Source of the DNA: CADCVW01 sp964251385
GTDB lineage: Bacteria > Pseudomonadota > Alphaproteobacteria > Sphingomonadales > Sphingomonadaceae
Direction: 5' to 3'
DNA: 64,000 nucleotides
NCBI GenBank assembly: GCA_964251385.1
Contig: CAXUJK010000003.1
Coordinates: forward strand, 62,001 to 126,000
Made by a program: the position numbers and the translations under genes. Below, piece after piece: positions 41,991 through 48,836 of this stretch; position 1 is the first letter of the stretch, and the number at the start of each line of letters is the position of its first letter. Under the pieces are notes generated by a model that was not told where the DNA came from, did not search any database, and saw only the letters and a list, made by a program, of their open reading frames with translations.

Positions 41991-42638
41991 TCAAGCAGGC
42001 GGAGCTTTCAACCCTTCCTCGAACCTGGCCAGAATCCAGTCGGCGGCCGCGTCCCAGTCGTCGATGCGCGCGTGCGCGTGCGCGCTGGGGGCGACATTGG
42101 GGGCGAGTTCGGGTTCGGCGACCATGTGCAGCCGCCACACGCCCGGCGCATGCTTGGCGAGCGAGGCGTGATGGACCGCCAGATCGTCGACGAACGCGGC
42201 GACGGTGGGTTGGAACTCGTCGATCAGTTCGGTCGCGGGCGGGCCCTTGCCGCCGCGGTTGCACTTGACGCGGTGGCGCACCCCCAACGCTTCGAGCTGG
42301 GCGACGCGGCCCGCGTGATTGTCCTCGCCGATGTTGGTCAGGATGACGATGTCCGCGACCGCACCGATGCGGCGTAGCGCGTCTCCCGCACCCGGCACGA
42401 GCGTCTGGCGCGGCATTTCGGTGGCGAAGAAGCCGTCGAGCAGCGGCCAGATGCGATCGTCCGCGACGACGTGACCGCCGTCCCGGTGCGTCATCGCGCC
42501 TGCGAATTCGCCGCTGTCCAGCCGGAAGTCGATGGCGTGCGCGTCGCCCACCCAGTCGCGGAAGTGCGCGACCATGTGGAGCAGGACTTCGTCGCAGTCG
42601 GTGATGAGGAGGGGGCGGCTTCCACCTTCGCGCGTCAT
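41991..42638 (-). CDS. HAD-superfamily hydrolase-like protein
   Basis: A 215-residue protein with LLITDCDEVLLHMVAHF as motif I: the usual DxD is replaced by Asp-Cys-Asp (D-C-D), which still fits the HAD catalytic pattern. IVILTNIGEDNHAG is motif II, and AAFVDDLAVHHASLA holds the acidic motif IV. A cap-like segment spans ~25-75. Substrate unknown. Its ATG overlaps the DUF3572 stop by four bases. Confidence 0.85.
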   Translation of the reverse strand: MTREGGSRPLLITDCDEVLLHMVAHFRDWVGDAHAIDFRLDSGEFAGAMTHRDGGHVVADDRIWPLLDGFFATEMPRQTLVPGAGDALRRIGAVADIVILTNIGEDNHAGRVAQLEALGVRHRVKCNRGGKGPPATELIDEFQPTVAAFVDDLAVHHASLAKHAPGVWRLHMVAEPELAPNVAPSAHAHARIDDWDAAADWILARFEEGLKAPPA

Positions 42639-42904
42639 CGCTCCAGCCTTTCGCGCGCCGCGACGAGCGCTTCGGGCCGCACCTCCAAAGCATCAGCGCA
42701 TTCGAGCAGGTCGGGCTCGTGCGCTTCGAGGAAGGAAAGCACGGACGCAAGCACCGCGGGCTCGTCGGCCCGCGCGCGCAGGTCCGACGGATCAAGCCCC
42801 GTCAGGTCGAGCAGCCGCTGCGCGCGGTCCTCGTCGCTCAGGGACCAGGCGAGCGCCTGCAGCGCCAGCGCGGCGGAGCTGTCGATTGTGGGAGGGGACG
42901 GCAT
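42635..42904 (-). CDS. DUF3572 domain protein
   Basis: An 89-residue all-helical protein matching DUF3572, a family confined mostly to alphaproteobacteria: ALALQALAWSLSDEDRAQRLLDLTGLDPSDLR and VLASVLSFLEAHEPDLLECAD (shown as two conserved helices, about residues 12-43 and 50-70). In relatives it sits next to divK exactly as here, divergent with a short gap (33 nt). It begins the five-gene minus-strand run. Function unknown. Confidence 0.9.
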   Translation of the reverse strand: MPSPPTIDSSAALALQALAWSLSDEDRAQRLLDLTGLDPSDLRARADEPAVLASVLSFLEAHEPDLLECADALEVRPEALVAARERLER

Positions 42905-42937
42905 CGCCTAGATCACGCTCATGGGGTGTGCGTTGCG

Positions 42938-43306
42938 TTGAGGGAGAAAATCCTGGTTGTCGAGGACAACGCGCTCAACCTCAAACTCTTCTGCGACCTG
43001 TTGCGCGCGCACGACTACGTGACGGAGGCGGTCAGCGACGGGCGCGAAGCGGTGGCGCGGGCGCGAGAAGTGGTTCCGGACCTGATCGTGATGGACATAC
43101 AGCTGCCGTATGTCAGCGGGCTGGAACTGATCGAGCAGCTGAAGGCGGACGAAACGTTGAGGGAGGTGCCGGTGATGGCGGTCACCGCCTATGCGGGACA
43201 GGGCGACGAGGCTCGCATACGCGCCGCGGGGGCGGATGCGTATGTCACGAAGCCCATTTCTGTGATGCGGTTCGTGGAAGAAGTACGGGGGTTGCTGAAC
43301 CGGTAG
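42938..43306 (+). CDS. divK: Cell-cycle response regulator DivK
   Basis: A 122-residue single-domain receiver. The acidic pocket is ILVVEDNALNLKLF, the phospho-acceptor Asp is in PDLIVMDIQLPYVSG, and the conserved Thr and Lys are in VMAVTAYAGQGDE and YVTKPISV. DivK relays phosphate between DivJ and PleC and controls CtrA in alphaproteobacteria. The TTG at 42938 gives MREKILVVEDN, closest to the family; an in-frame GTG at 42926 would add four residues. No output domain is present, as expected. Confidence 0.93.
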   Translation: MREKILVVEDNALNLKLFCDLLRAHDYVTEAVSDGREAVARAREVVPDLIVMDIQLPYVSGLELIEQLKADETLREVPVMAVTAYAGQGDEARIRAAGADAYVTKPISVMRFVEEVRGLLNR

Positions 43307-43310
43307 TGTC

Positions 43311-43396
43311 GTCATCCCGGCGCAGGCCGGGATCTCAGAGGTATGCGTCCGCCGGCGGCGGAAACTCCCCGAGGTCCCAGCATGCGCTGGGACGAC
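43311..43396. repeat. REP-like palindromic element, copy B
   Basis: Begins GTCATCCCGGCGCAGGCCGG and GATCTCAG, passes through a GCCGGCGGCGG centre, and ends CCCAGCATGCGCTGGGACGA. It fills the gap between divK and rpmG. The left arm is closest to copy C, the right arm to copy A. Confidence 0.75.
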
Positions 43397-43402
43397 GACG
43401 AG

Positions 43403-43570
43403 TTACTTGATCTTGGCTTCCTTGAACTCGACATGCTTCTTGGCGACCGGATCATATTTGCGGAACGAGAATTTTTCCGTCGTATTCCGCGGGTTCTTCT
43501 TGGTGGTGTAGTAGAAGCCCGTGTCGGCGGTGCTGACGAGCTTGATCTTGATCGTTGCCGGCTTGGCCAT
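43403..43570 (-). CDS. rpmG: 50S ribosomal protein L33
   Basis: A 55-residue ribosomal protein starting MAKPATIKIKLVSTADTGFY, continuing YTTKKNPRNTTEKFSFRKYD and ending HVEFKEAKIK. This is the Cys-free form typical of alphaproteobacteria. The ATG at 43570 is preferred over a longer in-frame start. GAAAGGG precedes it. Confidence 0.97.
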   Translation of the reverse strand: MAKPATIKIKLVSTADTGFYYTTKKNPRNTTEKFSFRKYDPVAKKHVEFKEAKIK

Positions 43571-43720
43571 GGAACGGCCCTTTCGCGAAATCTTTGGGTG
43601 GTTCGGGCGCGGGACGCCCGTTGCGGCATGCCGTAGGCCGAGCACGCCGGAAAAGTCAACGCGAACGCCGGTTACGCGGCGTTAACTTTGCGGGCGCATC
43701 GTCGCCGGGGGAGGATCACG

Positions 43721-43861
43721 ATGACGCCGCGAACCGATCGACTTGGCACTGTACAAAGCCGGCTTTGCGACGCGGCCGCGCGGTTGCAGCGTCGGTCGAC
43801 GCCGCTGTCGGACGCGGCTATTGCGCGGCGCATGACGGCGATCGCCCTCCGGCTGCGATAG
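43721..43861 (+). CDS. Candidate 46-residue leader/small protein upstream of the UPF0016 gene
   Basis: A short frame with a very good ribosome-binding site (GGGGGAGGATCACG directly before ATG). It encodes a basic, Arg-rich peptide starting MTPRTDRLGTVQSRLCDA. Its stop TAG overlaps the GTG of the transporter gene (TAGTG), as expected for translational coupling. It does not resemble a known family. Whether the peptide matters or only its translation is unknown. Confidence 0.45.
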   Translation: MTPRTDRLGTVQSRLCDAAARLQRRSTPLSDAAIARRMTAIALRLR

Positions 43862-44427
43862 TGGAAGCATTCCTGCCGGCGCTGATCGTCGCGTTCCTGG
43901 CGGAGTGGGGCGACAAGACGCAGTTGCTGGTCGTCGCGTTGGGAGCGCGCTTCGCGAGGCCGGGGGTCGTCATCGGCGGAGTCGCGATCGCCGCGGCCGC
44001 CAACGCCGCACTGGCCGCGACGGGCGGCTGGTTCCTGGCGGACATGGTGACGTTCCGCGCGCTCGGGCTCATGACCGCGCTCGCGTTCGTGTTCGCGGGC
44101 GGCGGCGGGTTGTTTCCGGCAAAGCCGCCGCCGGTCGCGGCCGACTGGAAGACGGGCGCGCTCCTCACGACGGTCTTCGCGTTCGCGCTGGTCGAGTTCG
44201 GCGACAAGACGCAGTTCGTCACCGCGGCCTTGTCCGCCCGGACCGAGCTTCCGGTGCTGGCGGCGCTGGGCGCGACGCTGGGCGTGATCGCCGCGAGCGT
44301 TCCGGCGGCCGTGCTCGGCAATCGCCTGACCCGCGTCGTGCCGATCGCGCGCATCCGGGTCGGCGTGTCGATCGTGCTGCTGATCGTCGGCATCTGGATG
44401 GGCGCAAGCGCGCTGCTGCTCGTATAG
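43861..44427 (+). CDS. TMEM165/GDT1 (UPF0016) family transporter
   Basis: A 188-residue membrane protein with six helices in two repeats. Each repeat carries the E-x-G-D-K-T signature: FLAEWGDKTQLLVVALG near residue 15 and ALVEFGDKTQFVTAALS near residue 107. The family moves Mn2+ or Ca2+ in exchange for protons; bacterial members usually export Mn2+. It starts at GTG 43861. With the TerC-like gene at 49930, the window holds two candidate manganese-handling membrane proteins. Confidence 0.92.
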   Translation: MEAFLPALIVAFLAEWGDKTQLLVVALGARFARPGVVIGGVAIAAAANAALAATGGWFLADMVTFRALGLMTALAFVFAGGGGLFPAKPPPVAADWKTGALLTTVFAFALVEFGDKTQFVTAALSARTELPVLAALGATLGVIAASVPAAVLGNRLTRVVPIARIRVGVSIVLLIVGIWMGASALLLV

Positions 44428-44450
44428 CGTTGCGCGGGAGGACGCTGGTT

Positions 44451-45293
44451 TTGAGCCTTTTCGTGTTCGGCGGCGGCGGACTGCTGCTGTTGTGGCTGTT
44501 CGGATCGCTGATCGGCGCGCCTCACGGCAGCCGCGTGCCCGCGCCTCCCGCCCCGGGGCAGGTCGTCACGCTGACCACGACGAGCGGCGTTTCGATCGAA
44601 GCCAATTACTGGCCCGGCAGGCACGAGGCCGCGCCCGCGGTGCTGCTGCTCCACGGGCTGAATGCGTCCCGGTCCATGTTCGACGAACATGCGGTTTGGC
44701 TGCACGGGCTGGGCTATGCGGTGCTCGCGCCCGATTTTCGCGGGCACGGCGGGTCGGCGGCACGCGCACGCACGTTCGGGTGGCGCGAGGCGGAGGATGC
44801 GGCCGCGGCTTACCCGTTCCTGCGCGCGGCGGCACCGGGAGCGAAGCTCGCCGTGATCGGAATTTCGCTGGGCGGGGCAGCGGCGTTGCTTGCCGGACCT
44901 CTGCCCGCGGATGCGATGGTGCTGCAGGCCGTTTATCCCGACCTGCGCACCGCGATCACGAACCGCGTATCGCGCCGGGCGGGAGCCGCGGCAGCGTGGG
45001 CGATCGAACCTCTTCTGAGTTACCAGACGTGGCCGCGCTACGGCGTCGCGCCCGCACGCGTGTCCCCGATCGAGGGGCTGCGTCGTTACCCCGGTCCCGT
45101 GCTGGTCATCGGCGGCTCACGCGACCGCGACACGACCGAGGCGGAGACGCGCCTGCTCCACGCGGCGGCTCCGAAGGACAAGAGGTTGTGGATCGTGGAG
45201 GGCACGAACCATGTCGAAACGTGCGGGCTGTGGACGGCGGAATATCGCGAGCGTGTCGGCGGGTTCCTGCGCGACACGATCGGCGTGCCCTAG
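44451..45293 (+). CDS. Membrane-anchored alpha/beta hydrolase
   Basis: A 280-residue protein starting at TTG 44451 about 8 nt after GGGAGGA. The first ~20 residues (SLFVFGGGGLLLLWLFGSL) form a membrane anchor. The hydrolase domain has LLLHGLNASRSMFDEHAVWL, DFRGHGGSAA, the nucleophile elbow VIGISLGGAAALLAG, and the late His in EGTNHVETCGLW. It shares a CTAG with the convergent metallophosphoesterase gene. Probably an envelope-associated serine esterase or dienelactone-hydrolase-like enzyme; substrate unknown. Confidence 0.88.
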   Translation: MSLFVFGGGGLLLLWLFGSLIGAPHGSRVPAPPAPGQVVTLTTTSGVSIEANYWPGRHEAAPAVLLLHGLNASRSMFDEHAVWLHGLGYAVLAPDFRGHGGSAARARTFGWREAEDAAAAYPFLRAAAPGAKLAVIGISLGGAAALLAGPLPADAMVLQAVYPDLRTAITNRVSRRAGAAAAWAIEPLLSYQTWPRYGVAPARVSPIEGLRRYPGPVLVIGGSRDRDTTEAETRLLHAAAPKDKRLWIVEGTNHVETCGLWTAEYRERVGGFLRDTIGVP

Positions 45294-46111
45294 CGCGGGC
45301 CGAGCGTCAGTACCCATAGGTCGGGCGGCGCGCCGACCCGGAGCGGCAGACCACTCGTGCCGAGGCCGGCGCTGACGATCAGCGCGTGCCCGCGTTCGCG
45401 GACGATGCCGCAGGCGTAGCGCAGGCCGTAGCCCGATTCGGTGACGATCGGACCGAACGGCCACGGCGCGATCTGACCGCAATGCGTGTGGCCGGCGAGC
45501 ATCAGCGTGGGGGCGCCGGTCAGATCGGCGAACGGATCGGGGCTGTGGCTGAGCAGCACGGGAGCGCCGGGCACGGCGCGCATCTTCGCGCGCGTCAGCG
45601 GCAGGTCGTCGCGGCGGGTGAAGTCGTCACCCAACCCGCCGATCGCGAGTGGACCCGCGGCGAGTGCATCGTTTTCCAGCAATTTCACGCCAGCTTTGGC
45701 CAACGCCGCCCGCGCGCCGGGCGCATCCGCCCAGTGGTCGTGATTGCCCAGCACCGCGATCGTAGCGAGCCGGGGCCGCAACGCCGCCAGCGGCGCGATC
45801 GCTTCCGCCATCGTGTAGACGCGCGTCGACGTCAGCTTCTGGCTGACGAAGTCGCCCGCGATCAGCACGACATCCGGCCGCAATGCATTGATCCGCGCAA
45901 CGATGCCCGCGAGTCGCGCGGGCGGCATGTCGGGCCCGGCGACGTGGATGTCGGATATGAGCACCGCGCGGATGAGCGGCGCGCCTGCGGGCCAGCCCGG
46001 CAGCGACACCCGCGCGGTGCGCACGCGCGGCGTCGACGTCGCCTCGCCATAGGCATAGCCGGTTGCAGCAAGCCCGAGCAGGACGAGGATCAGCAGTATG
46101 CGTCCGATCAT
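45290..46111 (-). CDS. Membrane-anchored metallophosphoesterase (YkuE-like)
   Basis: A 273-residue calcineurin-like phosphoesterase. The ATG at 46111 gives a membrane helix MIGRILLILVLLGLAATGYA; a GTG at 46162 would add 17 residues. Metal motifs are complete: VLISDIHVAGPDM (D-x-H), VLIAGDFVSQ (GD), AVLGNHDHW (GNHD), and MLAGHTHCGQIAPWPF (GHTH). The closest described members are YkuE-type enzymes. It is not PdeM: it is longer, has a membrane anchor and lacks PdeM context, although it lies next to the DNA ligase. Divergent from that gene, with short 5' sequences in between. Confidence 0.9.
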   Translation of the reverse strand: MIGRILLILVLLGLAATGYAYGEATSTPRVRTARVSLPGWPAGAPLIRAVLISDIHVAGPDMPPARLAGIVARINALRPDVVLIAGDFVSQKLTSTRVYTMAEAIAPLAALRPRLATIAVLGNHDHWADAPGARAALAKAGVKLLENDALAAGPLAIGGLGDDFTRRDDLPLTRAKMRAVPGAPVLLSHSPDPFADLTGAPTLMLAGHTHCGQIAPWPFGPIVTESGYGLRYACGIVRERGHALIVSAGLGTSGLPLRVGAPPDLWVLTLGPR

Positions 46112-46156
46112 GAGAGACGTAATGGACCCGAAACGAGGCGCGCATGTTGATCGGTC

Positions 46157-47755
46157 ATGCACGGCTTCTCACAGCTTCTGGACGCGCTCGTCTACACGCG
46201 ATCGCGCAATGCCAAGCTGAAACTCGTCGGCGACTACCTGCGCCGCACGCCCGACCCGGATCGCGGCTGGGCGATGGCGGCGCTGACGGGAGACCTGGAC
46301 ATCCCGGCGGTCAAGAACGCGGCCATCAAGACCATCACGGAGGAACGGGTGGATCCGATCCTGTTCGGGATGAGCCGCGATTTTGTGGGCGACTTGGCCG
46401 AGACTGTGGCGCTGCTTTGGCCGAAGCGGATCGATCAGCCTTCTGAGATCGACGACGGGACGCTCGGGCTGGGCGCGGTGGTCGAACGGCTGCGCGCGCT
46501 CAGCCGCGTCGAGGCTCCACGCGCCTTGGCCGGAATGCTCGACCATCTCGATTCGAGCGGGCGCTACGCACTGCTCAAGCTCGCGACGGGCGAGCTGCGC
46601 ATGGGCGTGTCCGCGCGATTGGCGAAACAGGCTTTGGCCGATGCGTTCGAACTCGACGTCGATGCGGTGGAGGAAGTCTGGCACGGGCTGCAGCCGCCCT
46701 ACGAAGCGCTCTTCGCCTGGGCCGCACACGGCGCGGAGCAGCCGACGGCGGCGAATACCCCGGTGTTTCGCCCCTTCATGCTCGCGCACGGGCTCGAGGA
46801 CACGCGTGTGTCGATGGCCGAGTACGCCGCCGAATGGAAATGGGACGGGATCCGGGTGCAGATCGTCCGCGTCGGCGGCGAGACCCGCCTGTTCAGCCGG
46901 GCGGGCGACGACATCACCAAGAGTTTCCCCGAAGTCGCCGAAGCCTTCGTCGAGGATGGCGCAGTCGACGGCGAGCTGATGGTGCGCGGCGATTTCCAGG
47001 GCGCGGACGAGCACGGCGGCGGCGCGGCCAGTTTCAATGCACTGCAGCAGCGGCTGGGGCGCAAGATCGTGTCCGGCAAGATGCTGAGCGAGTATCCCGC
47101 GTTCGTGCGGCTGTACGACATATTGTTCGACGGGGCGGAGGACGTGCGCGCGCTGCCCTGGACCGAGCGGCGCGCGCGTCTCGAAGCTTTTATGCCGCAG
47201 CTCGACGCCGAGCGTTTCGACCTGTCGCTGGTCATCGAAGCCGCTAGCTTCGAGGACTTGGAGGAAACCCGCGCCGGATCGCGCGACGCCGCGATCGAAG
47301 GGGTGATGCTCAAGCGCCGCGACAGCCCGTACATCGCGGGACGCCGTGCGGGCTACTGGTACAAATGGAAACGCGATCCCCTCTCCGCCGACTGCGTGGT
47401 CATGTACGCGCAACGCGGCAGCGGACGCCGATCGAGCTTTTATAGCGACTTCACGTTCGGATGCTGGACCGAGGACGGCGAGTTGCTTCCGGTCGGCAAG
47501 GCTTACTCCGGGATCACGGACGAAGAGCTGAAAATGCTCGACCGGTTCGTGCGCAACAACACAGTGCACCGGTTCGGTCCCGTGCGCGAGGTGGCAAAGA
47601 CGTTGGTGCTGGAGATCGCGTTCGATTCGCTGCACGACAGCAAGCGCCACAAGTCGGGCGTGTCGATGCGTTTCCCTCGCATCTCGCGCATCCGGACGGA
47701 CAAGCCGGCGGCGGAAGCGGACCGGGTCGAGACGTTGCGACGGATGATCGTGTGA
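46157..47755 (+). CDS. ATP-dependent DNA ligase of the ligase-associated DNA damage response
   Basis: A 532-residue ligase. The adenylation motif is AEWKWDGIRVQI, with Lys as the AMP-binding residue. DGELMVRG, AIEGVMLKRRDSPYIAGRR and YWYKWKRDP are nucleotidyl-transferase motifs III, IV and V. An N-terminal helical DNA-binding domain spans ~1-200 and an OB-fold the C-terminus. The length and N-terminus fit the 'cisplatin damage response' ligase group that partners with the helicase and exonuclease found at 31-35 kb. It overlaps the next small gene by four bases. Confidence 0.94.
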   Translation: MHGFSQLLDALVYTRSRNAKLKLVGDYLRRTPDPDRGWAMAALTGDLDIPAVKNAAIKTITEERVDPILFGMSRDFVGDLAETVALLWPKRIDQPSEIDDGTLGLGAVVERLRALSRVEAPRALAGMLDHLDSSGRYALLKLATGELRMGVSARLAKQALADAFELDVDAVEEVWHGLQPPYEALFAWAAHGAEQPTAANTPVFRPFMLAHGLEDTRVSMAEYAAEWKWDGIRVQIVRVGGETRLFSRAGDDITKSFPEVAEAFVEDGAVDGELMVRGDFQGADEHGGGAASFNALQQRLGRKIVSGKMLSEYPAFVRLYDILFDGAEDVRALPWTERRARLEAFMPQLDAERFDLSLVIEAASFEDLEETRAGSRDAAIEGVMLKRRDSPYIAGRRAGYWYKWKRDPLSADCVVMYAQRGSGRRSSFYSDFTFGCWTEDGELLPVGKAYSGITDEELKMLDRFVRNNTVHRFGPVREVAKTLVLEIAFDSLHDSKRHKSGVSMRFPRISRIRTDKPAAEADRVETLRRMIV

Positions 47756-48018
47756 CCGAGGCCGAGCTGCGCGTCGCGATGGAAGCCGCGGTCGCGCGCG
47801 AGGATTTCGCCGAAGCGGCGCGGCTACGTGACCGGATCAGCCTGCTTCGTGGCGGTGCGACCGGCGATGTCGATGCGACGGGACTAGACCGCCAGCAAAC
47901 CGGGAAGATGGGGCTGGGCTCCAGCCAGCAGAAACTGATGCCTCCGTCAGGATGGGTGCCACCACCAAAGCCCGATCCTATGACGCGTGGACGGTCGCGA
48001 CCCAGGCGCCGCGATTAG
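47752..48018 (+). CDS. UVR-motif small protein
   Basis: An 88-residue protein starting at GTG 47752 (GTGA overlap with the ligase stop). The N-terminal half is a UvrB/UvrC-type helical hairpin (MEAAVAREDFAEAARLRDRI), a motif that binds protein partners. The second half is Pro- and Arg-rich and disordered (GSSQQKLMPPSGWVPPPKPD, then RGRSRPRRRD). Coupling to a repair ligase suggests a role in recruiting repair proteins or in DNA binding. It shares TTAG with the convergent small gene. Confidence 0.82.
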   Translation: MTEAELRVAMEAAVAREDFAEAARLRDRISLLRGGATGDVDATGLDRQQTGKMGLGSSQQKLMPPSGWVPPPKPDPMTRGRSRPRRRD

Positions 48019-48194
48019 CGCAGCTTCGCGATTTTCAACCCGTCGAGCTTCGCCCGATCCTTGACCGACTCCTCGCTCCGCGTCAGCGCCTTGGCGATCG
48101 CCTGCAGACCCATGCCCTTGGTCGCGAGGCGCTGCAGTTTCTGCAGTTCGTCGGAAGTCCAGGGCTGGCGGTGGCGGGCAAACCCTTCGGCCAC
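48015..48194 (-). CDS. Small helix-turn-helix-like protein (59 residues)
   Basis: A short gene starting at GTG 48194, directly after the stop of the upstream small gene (TAAGTG), and sharing TTAG with the UVR gene. The product begins VAEGFARHRQPWTSDELQKL and continues QRLATKGMGLQAIAKALTRS and EESVKDRAKLDGLKIAKL. The W-T-x-x-E-L...I-A-K-A-L-x-R-S-E-E-S-V pattern resembles SANT/GcrA-like DNA-binding helices. Arrangement and codon use support a real gene. Confidence 0.7.
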   Translation of the reverse strand: MAEGFARHRQPWTSDELQKLQRLATKGMGLQAIAKALTRSEESVKDRAKLDGLKIAKLR

Positions 48195-48305
48195 TTAGGA
48201 GTCTACGACCTTGCCCTTGGTCGACGGGTTGGCCGCGATCGTCTTTTTAACTTCCTTCTTGGGCTTTTTCGTTTCCTTGTTGGACTTCATCTGACCCTTG
48301 GCCAC
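48195..48305 (-). CDS. Very small lysine-rich protein (36 residues)
   Basis: Starts at GTG 48305 with AAGGAGAC 6 nt upstream. The peptide begins VAKGQMKSNKETKKPKKEVK and ends AANPSTKGKVVDS. Similar short Lys-rich 'MAKGQ-x-RSNKE-x-KKPKK' proteins are, as I recall, widespread in sphingomonads and unnamed. It precedes the 59-residue gene with no gap, so the two form a mini-operon. A nucleic-acid-binding role is possible given the charge. Confidence 0.7.
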   Translation of the reverse strand: MAKGQMKSNKETKKPKKEVKKTIAANPSTKGKVVDS

Positions 48306-48381
48306 GGCACGTCTCCTTGGTTGGCGGCGCGATTTCTAGCAATGCGTGGCGCGGGTGGCCAGAGGCGGCTAAGCGGGGCGG

Positions 48382-48708
48382 ATGAGCAAGCCCATGATCG
48401 TCGACATTCCGCACAAATTGGGGCGGGAGGAAGCCAAGCGTCGATTGAAGTCTCGCATCGGCGAGCTGTCGAACCACATCCCGGGCGGCGCGGCAGACGT
48501 GCGCACGGCTTGGCCGACCGAAGACCGCATGACGCTCGACGTCGACGCGATGGGGCAGACCGTGAGCACGGTGCTCGACGTCAGCGAAACGCACATCAAG
48601 CTGCAGCTTCAATTGCCCGCGATGCTGGGATTCATGTCGGGCGCGATCGAAAAGGCGATCCGCGCGGGCGCGGGCAAGGTCCTGCTCGAGGACAAGAGCA
48701 AAGGTTAG
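48382..48708 (+). CDS. Polyhydroxyalkanoic acid system family protein
   Basis: A 108-residue protein of the PHA_gran_rgn family. MIVDIPHKLGREEAKRRLKS is the conserved start; VSTVLDVSETHIKLQLQLP and FMSGAIEKAIRAGAGKVLLE follow. The family was named for genes near PHA granule loci but is also scattered elsewhere; it looks like a Bet v1/START-like or SRPBCC-type small fold. No PHA synthase or phasin is present here. Divergent from the small-gene pair. Confidence 0.87.
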   Translation: MSKPMIVDIPHKLGREEAKRRLKSRIGELSNHIPGGAADVRTAWPTEDRMTLDVDAMGQTVSTVLDVSETHIKLQLQLPAMLGFMSGAIEKAIRAGAGKVLLEDKSKG

Positions 48709-48742
48709 TCGCGCCCAGCCAGCAATGGTCTTCGAGATCATC

Positions 48743-48829
48743 GTCATCCCGGCGTAGCCCGGGATCTCAGTGGAACGAAACTGCCGGTGGCAGAGCCTCC
48801 CTGAGATCCCGGCCGGCGCCGGGATGACG
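48743..48829. repeat. REP-like palindromic element, copy C
   Basis: The most symmetric copy: outer arms CGTCATCCCGGCG and CGCCGGGATGACG, then ATCTCAG matched by CTGAGAT, around a CTGCCGGTGGCAG centre. It fills the gap between the PHA-region gene and the cold-shock gene, and could fold into one long cruciform or transcript hairpin. Confidence 0.8.
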
Positions 48830-48836
48830 GTCGGCC

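Noticed and set aside
45290..46111. The metallophosphoesterase as PdeM of the ligase-associated system
   Set aside because: It has an N-terminal membrane anchor and YkuE-like motifs and is longer than PdeM; adjacency to the ligase alone is not enough.
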